Below are positions 53,420 to 62,557 of a stretch of DNA of 64,000 nt, one piece after another (position 1 is the stretch's first letter; each line of letters opens with the position of its first letter). The stretch spans positions 124,001-188,000 of the forward strand of contig JARGOC010000002.1 of the NCBI GenBank assembly GCA_029212365.1, in the 5' to 3' direction. This DNA is from Roseovarius sp. (GTDB lineage Bacteria > Pseudomonadota > Alphaproteobacteria > Rhodobacterales > Rhodobacteraceae). The notes under the pieces were generated by a model. That model was not told where the DNA came from. It ran no database searches and saw only the letters and a list, made by a program, of their open reading frames with translations. The position numbers were made by a program, and so were the translations under genes.

Positions 53420-54117
53420 TGTGGATAAAGCGCAGCGCGTGCCCTGTGAACATAGGCCAAAAGGGCCACATTTTCGTGCACAAGACGCCGCAGGCCTGTA
53501 TCGCAAGGCAAGTTGCGGATCATGTCCAACACTGGCGCGATGGCTGCATCGGCGGCGGTCGGGTGATCGGCAAACAGGAACGGTTTGCCATTCAGGGTGG
53601 CCTCAATCGCGCTCAGGTCCTTGCCAAGGCGGGTCAGACGATCCTCCTCAGAGAACTGGGCGATGCCGTGGCTGGTTAGGCCGCGCCGCACCTTGGCGCG
53701 CATCATGGCAGAAATAGGCTGGCGCAACACTGCCGGTAATTCCCCAAAGAAAGCAGACCGCACGGTTGGCCAGCAATCGTTTCGCAACCAGCGTTCATGG
53801 GCCATGCCGGCAGTCAGGTGCTGTTCACTCATTCGGATCAGCGCGTGAGAATAGGCCCGGTCCTGTTGCGAGAGACCTTGGTTGAAGTCGTGGCCCCTTA
53901 TCTCAAGATAGGCCTGAATATGGGCACTGTCGGGGATGGTCTGGCCATCCTGTGTGCGTAACACCGGAAGCCGCCCAAGTGGCATCTTGGTTGGGTTGGT
54001 GAGGTATTTTGGCTGCCAAGCCTCGCCTGACAGGTGCAGCAGTGCAATCGCTTTGGTGCAAAACGGGCTATGGCTGGGCGTGTCAAAACTAGGCGGGAAA
54101 GTCAGCAAGGTCAGCAT
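53416..54117 (-). CDS. glutathione S-transferase family protein
   Basis: A 233-aa GST-like protein. The thioredoxin-type N-terminal domain begins TFPPSFDTPSHSPFCTKAIALLHLSG, with the KMPLGRLPVLRTQDGQTIPDSAHIQAYLE substrate segment (about 45-74); the C-terminal helical domain has PTAADAAIAPVLDMI. It is nearer the FAXC/metaxin-like group than classical GST. Divergent from the WYL regulator and downstream-coupled to DUF1801. Confidence 0.85.
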   Translation of the reverse strand: MLTLLTFPPSFDTPSHSPFCTKAIALLHLSGEAWQPKYLTNPTKMPLGRLPVLRTQDGQTIPDSAHIQAYLEIRGHDFNQGLSQQDRAYSHALIRMSEQHLTAGMAHERWLRNDCWPTVRSAFFGELPAVLRQPISAMMRAKVRRGLTSHGIAQFSEEDRLTRLGKDLSAIEATLNGKPFLFADHPTAADAAIAPVLDMIRNLPCDTGLRRLVHENVALLAYVHRARAALYPQ

Positions 54118-54161
54118 CAGGGGAACTCCGTAACATGGGTGTCCAACATGACATCGCATAG

Positions 54162-54176
54162 TGACAAAAACTGTCA
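54162..54176. promoter_or_regulatory. TGACA-N5-TGTCA site between GST and WYL genes
   Basis: TGACAAAAACTGTCA lies in the 82-nt divergent gap, 24 nt before the WYL regulator start. WYL/YafY-type regulators commonly control the adjacent divergent gene from such a site, so this is a good operator candidate. Confidence 0.5.
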
Positions 54177-54199
54177 GTACATGGCATGATAATCAAACC

Positions 54200-54892
54200 A
54201 TGAGCCGTACACACAGATTGTTCCAACTGATGCAGGCGCTGCGCATGGCGCCCCCCCCCGCCACGGCGGCGGATTTGGCGCAGTCTTTGGGTGTGTCAGC
54301 GCGCACTGTGTACCGCGATGTTGATACATTGCGTAGCATAGGGGCTGTGATCGACGGTGAATCCGGGTTCGGGTATACGTTGATCGAAGATGCCGCCATG
54401 CCACCGCTAAGTTTTGACACTGACGAGTTGGAGGCGCTGGTGCTGGGCTTGCGCGAGGTGGGCGCAGTGGGTGATCCGGTGTTGGCCAAGGCAGCGGCGG
54501 GTGCGTTGAGCAAACTGCGCGCGCGTCTTCCGGCAGCCCAAGCCCATCGGTTGGAGCACGCAGTGCTGACCGCGCGGCGGTACACGTCTATGCCTGCCCC
54601 CGGCATTGATGCCAGTGTTCTGCGCCAGGCCACCTGGGATGAAAAACGTATTCGATTTGATTATTCCGATGCAATCGGCGCGCCAACCAGCCGCGATGTT
54701 GATCCTTTGTCGATCGTCTATATGCAGGCCTCGAATTGTCTGTTGGCCTATTGTCATTTGCGCAAGGATTTTCGCGCTTTCCGCCTGGACCGGATGCGCA
54801 ATCTGGAGCTGACAGACACCTCGTTCCGGCCACGCCGAGTGCCATTGTTGCGTGAATATATGGCGCAAATTAACGAAGACGAGCACGGATGA
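54200..54892 (+). CDS. WYL/YafY-type transcriptional regulator
   Basis: A 230-aa regulator with an N-terminal HTH (LFQLMQALRMAPPPATAADLAQSLGVSARTVYRDVDTLRSIG, about 6-48) and a C-terminal WYL-type domain (RIRFDYSDAIGAPTSRDVDPLSIVYMQASNCLLAYCHLRKDFRAFRLDRM, about 147-200). Such proteins sense a ligand or nucleic acid. Start MSRTHRLF at 54200; the longer frame to 54161 covers the inverted repeat. Likely regulator of the divergent GST-DUF1801 pair. Confidence 0.88.
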   Translation: MSRTHRLFQLMQALRMAPPPATAADLAQSLGVSARTVYRDVDTLRSIGAVIDGESGFGYTLIEDAAMPPLSFDTDELEALVLGLREVGAVGDPVLAKAAAGALSKLRARLPAAQAHRLEHAVLTARRYTSMPAPGIDASVLRQATWDEKRIRFDYSDAIGAPTSRDVDPLSIVYMQASNCLLAYCHLRKDFRAFRLDRMRNLELTDTSFRPRRVPLLREYMAQINEDEHG

Positions 54893-54986
54893 GCGGCAGC
54901 CTGCCTTTGTTTCAAACTCGATTCTTTTGATTTGCGCCGGATCGCGCTACCATGGGTACAACGATAAAAAACAAAAGGGCCGGGCA

Positions 54987-56327
54987 ATGCGAATTTGTGT
55001 TCTAGGGGCCGCAGTAGCAGGCTTCATTTCATCCTCTGCCCTATGGGCCGGACCCGTCGAAACATCGTTGCGGCCAAACTTGCGGCCGGGCACAATTACG
55101 CCAATGGATGTGGCGGTGGTGATCGACGTTCCGATCAACAAAGTCCGCCCGGTTTTGCGCCCCGAAGGGTTGAACACAACACCCGAAGCGATCACGCCTG
55201 TTGCGACCTCAAACAAGAAGTTTGATCGCTGGATCGAAGGGTTCCGCGCGCGCGCTTTGTCCGCCGGGATCAAAAAGCGCATCTTTGACAACGCCTTTCG
55301 CGGGGTTCAGTACAACCTCGATGTGATCGACAAAGATCGAAACCAAGCTGAATTCAAAAAGCGGATTTGGGATTATCTGGATAGTGCTGCCTCGCCCGAC
55401 CGGGTGAAAGAGGGCCAAAAAGCGCTGCGCAAGCACAAGCGCGCGCTGGATCAGATTGAGCGCACCTACGGCGTTGAAAAAGAGGTTGTTACCGCCGTTT
55501 GGGGGCTGGAAAGCCGCTATGGTACGCGCATGGGCGATACCAATGTGATTGAGGCGATGGCGACGCTGGCCTTTGATGGCCGTCGCGGTCCATTTTTTGA
55601 AAAGCAGCTGATCGCAGCGCTGAAAATTCTGCAATCGGGCGATGTGGCACCACGCAACATGACAGGGTCATGGGCGGGCGCGATGGGGCACACGCAGTTT
55701 ATCCCGACGTCCTATCTGGCCTATGCAGTGGATGCCACGGGTGACGGCAAGCGTGACATCTGGTCCAAGAACAACCCTGCGGATGCTTTGGCGTCGACGG
55801 CCGCCTACCTCAGCCGGTTTGGCTGGAAGAAAGGCATGCCCTGGGGGCTGGAAGTCAAGGTGCCCCAAGGGTTTGGGGCAACCAATGCCAAGCGGATGCC
55901 TTCGGACTGGGCTGCGCGCGGTGTGACCGATATCAATGGGCGCGCGGTAAAGGATTATGGCTCGGCGCGTATCCTGATGCCCGCTGGGCCTGCGGGTGCC
56001 AAATTTATGGTGTTCAAGAACTTTGACGTGATCAAGCGCTATAACAACGCTGATGCCTATGCGATTGGCGTGGGCCATCTGGGCGACCGGATCGGTGGTG
56101 GCCCTGCAATTCAGGCCAGCTGGCCGCGCGGCTATACGCCAGTGACGTTTGAACAGCGCAAGGAAATCCAGAAGCGGTTGAAACGCAAAGGGTATCCGCT
56201 TGAAAAGATCGACGGCATCTTAGGGCCGAACACAGTGAACTCTATCAAGTCGTTTCAGCAATCTATCGGTGTAGAGCCGGATGGCTATCCGTCACAGACA
56301 TTGCTGAAACAACTGAAGCGGAATTGA
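54987..56327 (+). CDS. lytic murein transglycosylase, MltB family
   Basis: A 446-aa periplasmic enzyme. A signal peptide (about 1-21) precedes a Pro-rich region, then the MltB domain (about 80-360) with WGLESRYGTRMGD containing the catalytic Glu and MTGSWAGAMGHTQFIPTSYLAYAVD. A C-terminal peptidoglycan-binding domain (about 380-445) has GPNTVNSIKSFQQSIGVEPDGY. It cleaves glycan strands to 1,6-anhydro ends. Start 54987 chosen by the signal peptide; the frame from 54852 runs through the WYL gene end. Confidence 0.94.
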   Translation: MRICVLGAAVAGFISSSALWAGPVETSLRPNLRPGTITPMDVAVVIDVPINKVRPVLRPEGLNTTPEAITPVATSNKKFDRWIEGFRARALSAGIKKRIFDNAFRGVQYNLDVIDKDRNQAEFKKRIWDYLDSAASPDRVKEGQKALRKHKRALDQIERTYGVEKEVVTAVWGLESRYGTRMGDTNVIEAMATLAFDGRRGPFFEKQLIAALKILQSGDVAPRNMTGSWAGAMGHTQFIPTSYLAYAVDATGDGKRDIWSKNNPADALASTAAYLSRFGWKKGMPWGLEVKVPQGFGATNAKRMPSDWAARGVTDINGRAVKDYGSARILMPAGPAGAKFMVFKNFDVIKRYNNADAYAIGVGHLGDRIGGGPAIQASWPRGYTPVTFEQRKEIQKRLKRKGYPLEKIDGILGPNTVNSIKSFQQSIGVEPDGYPSQTLLKQLKRN

Positions 56328-56382
56328 CAGTCGGCTTTGGAGGCCTCTTTCTTACATCTTGGTAATGAAAGTTCGGTAAGTC

Positions 56383-56967
56383 TTACTCCCAAATAATGGT
56401 TAAATTTGACGACATGGGGGATACCTGAGCATCGTAGCCAAGACCGATGGAAAGGCTCCGCCCCTTGGCACTTGCCACAAAAAACCTAAAGCCTGATAGC
56501 TTCGGCGCATCGCTATTTTTCAAGCTTATTGAAGCATAAACTGTTGGAGGTTTATCGCTCGGCCATTCACCGAATATGTCCCAGATACCTGCTCGAAAGC
56601 CTCGCGCTTCGAACCAATCCGACAGCGCTTGAGGCGTTTCCAAATACTCAGCAAGATGAAAGAGGCAAACTTCAGCTTGTTGCTCGTCAGTAAAGCTCTC
56701 CCATTTCAACTCAACTCTTTCTTCGAAACGATTGGTACAAGAATCAAGATTTGGGTGCTTTTTGAATGCCCTCTCATACGGCACCAATTTCTCGCGCCTC
56801 CAAAACTCTTGAGTTTCCAAAAATGATTTATTTCCAATATGGAATCTTTCTTCAATTGGCAGGGTGTTCAGTATTTGTTCGCCAAATTCCGAGCTTTCGG
56901 ACATAATCGGCGATATTCCGATCAGGATTAGGGCGGTAGCAAACAGGGCATCTTTTAGTGAAATCAT
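56383..56967 (-). CDS. low-GC orphan exported protein
   Basis: A 194-aa protein starting MISLKDALFATALILIGISP, a probable signal peptide or anchor. The rest is hydrophilic (NLDSCTNRFEERVELKWESFTDEQQAEVC, about 75-103) with two Cys. No family recognised. Base composition and codons are visibly AT-richer than its neighbours, much like the abortive-infection gene, so it is probably transferred. Between mltB and the 339-aa membrane protein; no partner gene. Confidence 0.65.
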   Translation of the reverse strand: MISLKDALFATALILIGISPIMSESSEFGEQILNTLPIEERFHIGNKSFLETQEFWRREKLVPYERAFKKHPNLDSCTNRFEERVELKWESFTDEQQAEVCLFHLAEYLETPQALSDWFEARGFRAGIWDIFGEWPSDKPPTVYASISLKNSDAPKLSGFRFFVASAKGRSLSIGLGYDAQVSPMSSNLTIIWE

Positions 56968-57026
56968 TGACAAACCTTCCTCAGCGCTGACGACTTTTAT
57001 GAACGTCATATTTAGAGCCAGCTGGA

Positions 57027-58046
57027 TCAGTCAAACGTCCCGGCCACACGGCCCAGTAACATAAATGCGCGGGCGGTGCGGGTGTCGGAGAGATCGGAAA
57101 TCTCGGCATCGGTTGCAGCCTCAGCGAAATCCGAAATCATCCGGTCGAACCGGCGCAGAAAGTGGTGCGCGGCATCGCGGAAAATTGGGTCAGAGCGCAT
57201 GCGTGTTGCGGCCAGCGCCAGTGACGAGCGATCTCGAACACCGCCCAAAGTGGCGATCTGGCGGCCACGTTCCCCAGCGGCAAAGCGGCGCCAGATTTCT
57301 GCGCGGGCCATATCGGGGCGCAGATCATCCATGTAGATGCCATCCTGACTGAGCAGGGTCAGCACGTCCTGAGATGCCTGGATCAGCTGTGCGGTGGAGC
57401 GGTCTTTCAGTGCCCGGCGCAGGGCGGCAAAGCCGGCTTTGTCTTCTGCGGTTTCAGGGAAGTTCAGCGCGCGGATAAAATCATCATGCACCAACGGTGG
57501 CTGGATGTCCTCGGCGGTGGTGCCAAGGGGAAGTGCCACCTGATCTTCGCTGTCCACAGAGGGCGGCGGAGCGGGCGCAGTCGGGCGCGCAGGAGCCGCC
57601 GGACGCGAGGACGAGAACATGGCCAGAGCTGTTTCGGTTTTGCGCTGGGCTGCGGCAATTTCGTCTAGCTTTTTGCTGACGGATGGTTCAGCAGTAGCGT
57701 TTTGCCCCTGCAGTTGGTTTAGATACGCAGTTCGGATGGCATCCATGGCTGACTGCATGCGCAGGCTTTCTTCGCGGATCATGCGAGAGGCACGCATCGA
57801 CGTGGCCGTCACCCAAATCATGGCGACGGGCAAGAAGACAACCATCAGGATCATGACAAAACGCAATGCCCCCCCCGGTTCTGAAAACACGCCGCGCGGT
57901 TCCAGCACCAGAAAGACCAGCGCCGTAAGCGCAAACCATGCCAATGACAGCCCCAATGCGATGGCCTCAATGGTTGAGGCGGGCTCGCGTTTGGATTTGC
58001 CATACATTCCCGTAGGAGCGGGGGGAGTGTTGCGCCGGTTGGGCAT
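57027..58046 (-). CDS. membrane protein with coiled-coil and disordered linker, unknown function
   Basis: A 339-aa protein with two transmembrane helices (about 30-50 and 60-80), a helical segment with SMRASRMIREESLRMQSAMDAI, a Pro/Ala linker (PAAPARPTAPAPPPS) and a C-terminal helical domain (DDFIRALNFPETAEDKAGFAALRRALKD). I do not recognise the family; it appears conserved in Rhodobacterales from memory. The ATG at 58046 lies 13 nt past the greA stop; a TTG at 58073 inside greA would give a longer start. Probably co-transcribed with greA. Confidence 0.72.
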   Translation of the reverse strand: MPNRRNTPPAPTGMYGKSKREPASTIEAIALGLSLAWFALTALVFLVLEPRGVFSEPGGALRFVMILMVVFLPVAMIWVTATSMRASRMIREESLRMQSAMDAIRTAYLNQLQGQNATAEPSVSKKLDEIAAAQRKTETALAMFSSSRPAAPARPTAPAPPPSVDSEDQVALPLGTTAEDIQPPLVHDDFIRALNFPETAEDKAGFAALRRALKDRSTAQLIQASQDVLTLLSQDGIYMDDLRPDMARAEIWRRFAAGERGRQIATLGGVRDRSSLALAATRMRSDPIFRDAAHHFLRRFDRMISDFAEAATDAEISDLSDTRTARAFMLLGRVAGTFD

Positions 58047-58059
58047 CGGGGGGTTCCGG

Positions 58060-58530
58060 TCAGATAAAGTCAATCTTTAACACTTCGTAGGACCTATCGC
58101 CACCGGGGGTGCGCACTTCGACGCTATCGCCCTCTTCTTTGCCGATAAGGGCACGGGCAATGGGCGACTTTATGTTCAAAAGACCGGCTTCGATGCTGGC
58201 TTCGTGTTCGCCCACGATCTGATAGGTTTTTTCTTCGTCGGTGTCTTCATCGACCAAGGTGACAGTTGCCCCAAACTTGATTGTGCCGGACAGAGTTTTG
58301 GGGTCGATCACTTCGGCCAGGCTGATGATGCCTTCGATTTCCTTGATGCGGCCTTCGATGAACGATTGTTTTTCCTTGGCGGAATGATATTCGGCATTTT
58401 CGGACAGATCGCCATGTTCACGCGCTTCAGAAATCGCGCGGATGATGGCCGGGCGTTCCTCAGATTTGAGGTGCTTCAGTTCAGTTTCCAGGGCGGTGTG
58501 GCCGCCTTGGGTCATTGGGATCTTGTCCAT
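58060..58530 (-). CDS. greA: transcription elongation factor GreA
   Basis: A 156-aa factor that stimulates transcript cleavage by stalled RNA polymerase. Signatures: [45 protein letters not shown] with the acidic tip residues, and the C-terminal FKBP-like domain ([23 protein letters not shown], about 120-143). Start 58530 ([10 protein letters not shown]) matches family; the extended frame is rejected. Confidence 0.97.
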   Translation of the reverse strand: MDKIPMTQGGHTALETELKHLKSEERPAIIRAISEAREHGDLSENAEYHSAKEKQSFIEGRIKEIEGIISLAEVIDPKTLSGTIKFGATVTLVDEDTDEEKTYQIVGEHEASIEAGLLNIKSPIARALIGKEEGDSVEVRTPGGDRSYEVLKIDFI

Positions 58531-59090
58531 TGTCGAAATCCGTATGTGTTTATAGTCTGGTAAGTGGTCCAGAGCCTTGATGCAACCGCCCCAGAATGGG
58601 GGCAAGCGCGGGCGATTTGCAATAGGTGATAGGATACGGGTGCATAGATGGGCGATGTATTGCATCGAATGAGGCCGCCGTAGCCCGACGCGGATTATTT
58701 TTCGGGCAGCCAGTGCCGCAAATTCCATCACCCGGATCTCAGGTTTCGTGGGTTGATGCAGGGGCCGCGGGCATATGGACGTTACCCATTATCAGGTCAG
58801 CCATCACAGATGCATCGGCCTTGGCCGAGTTTCTGGTGCGGGTTTTGACCACGGAATCGACGGCAAAAGATGTGAAGCCAGCTGTGGCGAGAACATCCGC
58901 GACGTCGACACATATTGCGCGGGGTATTGCGCTCAGAGACACAAAAGCCGAGGTAAGGGTGGAACATTCTGTCCTTTATTGCAGTGTTTCTGAACTTTAA
59001 CGTCGTGTCGCAATTGACGAAATACCGCATCTAACGCTAAGCAAGCCCAGATTATAGTGGCCCGGATGGCCCATAAGTAAGGAATGGCGG
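58531..59090. other. 560-nt intergenic region without a recognised gene
   Basis: It holds divergent promoters for greA and the ETF:quinone oxidoreductase. A rightward frame at 58626-59000 (124 codons) and a leftward one at 58739-58942 are open but resemble nothing I know and overlap each other. No tRNA, terminator or strong inverted repeat was seen. Confidence 0.35.
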
Positions 59091-60725
59091 ATGTCGGATA
59101 TGACGCGTGAAGCAATGGAATACGATGTAGTAATTGTGGGAGCAGGCCCTGCAGGTCTGTCCGCGGCGATCCGATTGAAGCAGTTGGACCCTTCACGCGA
59201 AGTGGTTGTGCTGGAAAAGGGCTCGGAAGTGGGCGCGCATATCCTGTCGGGTGCTGTGCTTGATCCATCTGGCCTGGATGCGTTGATCCCCGATTGGAAA
59301 GACAAAGGCGCGCCACTGAACGTGCCGGTCAAGGATGACAATTTCTATATGCTGGGTGAGGCGGGCAAAGTCCGTATTCCCAACTTCCCGATGCCGCCGC
59401 TGATGAACAACCACGGCAATTACATCGTCTCGATGGGCAATGTTTGCCGCTGGATGGCCGAACAGGCCGAAGAGCTGGGTGTTGAGATTTTCCCCGGCAT
59501 GGCCTGCTCGGAGCTGGTCTATGGCGAGGATGGATCGGTCAAGGGTGTGGTTGCTGGTGAGTTTGGCAAAAACGCCGATGGCACCCAAGGCCCGTCATAT
59601 GAGCCAGGCATGGAGCTGCACGGCAAATATGTGTTTTTGTCCGAGGGCGTGCGTGGTTCGTTGTCAAAAGAAGTGATTGCCAAATACAATCTTTCGGATG
59701 GCAAGGATCCACAGAAGTTTGGCCTTGGTATGAAAGAGATCTGGGAGATTGACCCCGCCAAACACCGTGAAGGCAGCGTGACCCATACAATGGGCTGGCC
59801 TTTGGGTGGTAATGCAGGTGGTGGGTCATTCATCTATCATATTGAAAACAATCAGGTCTATGTGGGCTTTGTGGTGCATTTGAATTACCGCAATCCGCAT
59901 GTCTTCCCTTACATGGAATTCCAGCGGTTCAAGCATCACCCGATGGTGGCCGAGCTGCTGAAGGGCGGCAAACGCGTGGCTTACGGCGCGCGCGCGATCT
60001 CGGAAGGTGGTTTTCAGTCGATGCCCAAGATGGTGGCACCGGGCGTGGCGCTGCTGGGCTGTTCTGTTGGTATGGTCAACGTGCCACGCATCAAGGGCAA
60101 CCATAACGCGATGCTGTCCGGCAAAGCGGCGGCCGAAGCGGCCCATGCGGCCATCGAAGGCGGGCGTGCCGCGGATGAGCTGAGCGACTATGAGACCGAA
60201 GTGCGCAACGGCCCCATTGGCAAAGACCTGAAAAAAGTGCGCAACGTGAAGCCGATCTGGTCCAAATATGGCTTGCTGGCCAGCCTGATGGTGGGCGGGT
60301 TTGACATGTGGTGCAACACATTGGGCTTTTCCCTGCTGGGCACTATCAAACATGGCAAGAACGATGCGCAAGCCACCGAAGAGGCCGCCAAGCACAAGCC
60401 GATTGATTACCCCAAGCCCGATGGCACGCTTAGCTTTGACAGGCTGACCAACGTCAGCTTTTCGATGACCAACCACGAGGAAAGCCAGCCTGCGCATCTG
60501 CATCTAACTGATGACAGCATCCCGATGTCGGTGAACATGTCGAAGTTTGACGAACCCGCGCAGCGCTATTGCCCGGCGGGTGTGTACGAAGTGGTGGACG
60601 ACAAGTTTGTCATCAACTTCCAGAACTGCGTGCATTGCAAAACATGCGATATCAAAGACCCCAGCCAGAACATCACCTGGGTCACCCCCCAAGGTGGTGA
60701 CGGGCCGAACTACCCGAATATGTGA
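59091..60725 (+). CDS. electron-transfer flavoprotein:ubiquinone oxidoreductase
   Basis: A 544-aa membrane-associated enzyme that passes electrons from ETF (fatty-acid and amino-acid oxidation) to ubiquinone. FAD site VVIVGAGPAGLSAAIRL, a quinone-domain region with GGNAGGGSFIYHIENN, and the C-terminal 4Fe-4S ligands CPAGVYE ... NCVHCKTCDIKDP (about 500-525). It has the full ETF-QO length. The ATG at 59091 follows AAGGAATGGCGG; it would serve the acyl-CoA dehydrogenase at 37.5 kb among others. Followed by a strong terminator. Confidence 0.96.
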   Translation: MSDMTREAMEYDVVIVGAGPAGLSAAIRLKQLDPSREVVVLEKGSEVGAHILSGAVLDPSGLDALIPDWKDKGAPLNVPVKDDNFYMLGEAGKVRIPNFPMPPLMNNHGNYIVSMGNVCRWMAEQAEELGVEIFPGMACSELVYGEDGSVKGVVAGEFGKNADGTQGPSYEPGMELHGKYVFLSEGVRGSLSKEVIAKYNLSDGKDPQKFGLGMKEIWEIDPAKHREGSVTHTMGWPLGGNAGGGSFIYHIENNQVYVGFVVHLNYRNPHVFPYMEFQRFKHHPMVAELLKGGKRVAYGARAISEGGFQSMPKMVAPGVALLGCSVGMVNVPRIKGNHNAMLSGKAAAEAAHAAIEGGRAADELSDYETEVRNGPIGKDLKKVRNVKPIWSKYGLLASLMVGGFDMWCNTLGFSLLGTIKHGKNDAQATEEAAKHKPIDYPKPDGTLSFDRLTNVSFSMTNHEESQPAHLHLTDDSIPMSVNMSKFDEPAQRYCPAGVYEVVDDKFVINFQNCVHCKTCDIKDPSQNITWVTPQGGDGPNYPNM

Positions 60726-60747
60726 TCAATTTTTTGCTTATGTGATA

Positions 60748-60776
60748 GGGCGGTGCAGCAATTGCGCCGCCCTTTT
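60748..60776 (+). terminator. intrinsic terminator after ETF-QO
   Basis: GGGCGGTGCA (60748-60757) pairs with TGCGCCGCCC (60763-60772, one G-U) over a 5-nt loop, followed by TTTT. A clean rho-independent terminator. Confidence 0.9.
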
Positions 60777-60841
60777 CATTGCCTCTGGCCCGATCAAAGA
60801 CTACCTTTGCCCTGAACCAACAAAAATATGGGCAGATCAGC

Positions 60842-62557
60842 GTGAAAACAGGTGTACTTCTTTCCCTTGCCGTGGCGACCTTGCTGGGTGCTCCGGTTCC
60901 TCCGGCGCAGGCCGAAGATGCAGTGGGGGCTTATTTGGCGGCCCGTCAGGCGCGTTACAACAATGATTTCACTGCCGCCGCTCAGTATTTTACCCAAGCC
61001 CTGACCAAAGACCCCTCCAATCCGGAAATCCTGGAAAGTGCCGTGGTGGCGCATCTTTCGTTGGGTCATATGGAGCGTGCGCTGCCGATCGCCCGCAAGA
61101 TCGAAGCGGATGGCCTGCTGAGCCAGGTTTCGCATATGGTGCTGATCGCGGATGAGGTCAGCCGCGAGGCCTATGATGACCTGTTCAACCGCATCGAGGA
61201 AAACCGTGGCATCGGCGTGTTGGCGGATGGGTTAATTGCCGCATGGGCACATCGTGGCAAAGGCCAAATGGACGATGCTTTGGCACAATTTGACAAAGTG
61301 GCAAACGAGCGTGGATTGCGTAGTTTTGCTATCTACCACAAGGCTTTGGCCTTGGCCTCGGTTGGTGATTACGACAGCGCCGAGGCGATATTCTCGGGCG
61401 AGGTTGATGGACCTATTCAACGCACGCGGCTTGGCACGATTGCCTGGGTCGAAATCCTCAGTCAGCTGGAGCGCAACGCCGATGCGGTGGCCATTCTTGA
61501 TGACACGTTTGGCGCGGCTCAGGATCCCGAAATTGCCGATCTGCGTGCCCGTCTGGACGCAGGCGAGCAATTGGCCTTCACCCGCATCCGCTCGGCTCAG
61601 GAAGGGATCGCCGAGGTGTTCTTTACCCTTGGGCAAGCCCTGATGGCCGAAAGTTCTGAGGACTATGTGCTGTTATATGCGCGGATTGCCGAATATCTGA
61701 AACCTGATCATATCGACGCGCTGATTATGACCGCTGAGTTGCTTGAGTCGTTGGAGCGTCATGAGCTGGCCAATGAGGCCTATAAGCGTGTGCCGCGTGA
61801 CCACCCGAATTTCCATGTGGCCGAGCTGGGCCGGGGGGAATCACTGCGCCGGGCAGATAAAACCGACGCGGCTGTTGAGGTGTTTGCGCAACTGGCCCAA
61901 AGCCACCCGGACCTGCCGATTGTACATGTTTCGGCGGGCGATCTTTATCGCCAGCTTGAGCAATTCGACAAGTCTGCCATCGCCTATGACCGTGCGCTTG
62001 AGTTGTATGAAGAGCAAGATAGCAGCCAGTGGTTTGTCTATTATGCCCGTGCGATCAGCCATGAACGCTTGGACAATTGGGAGCAAGCCGAAGCCGATTT
62101 CCGCAAGGCGCTGGAGTTGAACCCCGGTCAGCCACAGGTGTTGAACTACCTCGGATATTCCATGGTTGAGAAACAAGTGAACTTGGACGAGGCATTGGCG
62201 ATGATCCAAGAGGCCGTCGCGGCGCAACCCAATTCTGGGTACATCGTCGATAGCCTTGGCTGGGTGCTCTATCGTCTGGGCCGCTATGACGAGGCGATTG
62301 GCCATATGGAGCGCGCTGCTGAGCTTGAGCCGGTTGATCCGGTGGTGAATGACCACCTGGGGGACGTTCTGTGGTCCGTTGGTCGGTTTACCGAAGCCGA
62401 GTTTCAGTGGAAGCGCGCCCTGTCTTTTGTTGAAGAGGACAAGCCGAGCCCCGATATGGATCCCGACCGTATCCGCAGTAAGCTGGAGTTGGGTCTTGAT
62501 GCCGTTTTGGCCAACGAAGGGGCACCACCGCTGAGAATTGCGGACGAAGATGGGTAA
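60842..62557 (+). CDS. exported tetratricopeptide-repeat protein
   Basis: A 571-aa protein with a signal peptide (VKTGVLLSLAVATLLG, cleavage after AQA) and repeated TPR units over most of its length, e.g. ARYNNDFTAAAQYFTQALTKDPSN (about 35-58) and YDEAIGHMERAAELEPVDPV near the end. It probably scaffolds an envelope complex; no enzyme motif. Start GTG at 60842 is set by the signal peptide; a TTG at 60779 is in frame but lies in the terminator end. It overlaps ispE by 8 nt. Confidence 0.82.
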   Translation: MKTGVLLSLAVATLLGAPVPPAQAEDAVGAYLAARQARYNNDFTAAAQYFTQALTKDPSNPEILESAVVAHLSLGHMERALPIARKIEADGLLSQVSHMVLIADEVSREAYDDLFNRIEENRGIGVLADGLIAAWAHRGKGQMDDALAQFDKVANERGLRSFAIYHKALALASVGDYDSAEAIFSGEVDGPIQRTRLGTIAWVEILSQLERNADAVAILDDTFGAAQDPEIADLRARLDAGEQLAFTRIRSAQEGIAEVFFTLGQALMAESSEDYVLLYARIAEYLKPDHIDALIMTAELLESLERHELANEAYKRVPRDHPNFHVAELGRGESLRRADKTDAAVEVFAQLAQSHPDLPIVHVSAGDLYRQLEQFDKSAIAYDRALELYEEQDSSQWFVYYARAISHERLDNWEQAEADFRKALELNPGQPQVLNYLGYSMVEKQVNLDEALAMIQEAVAAQPNSGYIVDSLGWVLYRLGRYDEAIGHMERAAELEPVDPVVNDHLGDVLWSVGRFTEAEFQWKRALSFVEEDKPSPDMDPDRIRSKLELGLDAVLANEGAPPLRIADEDG

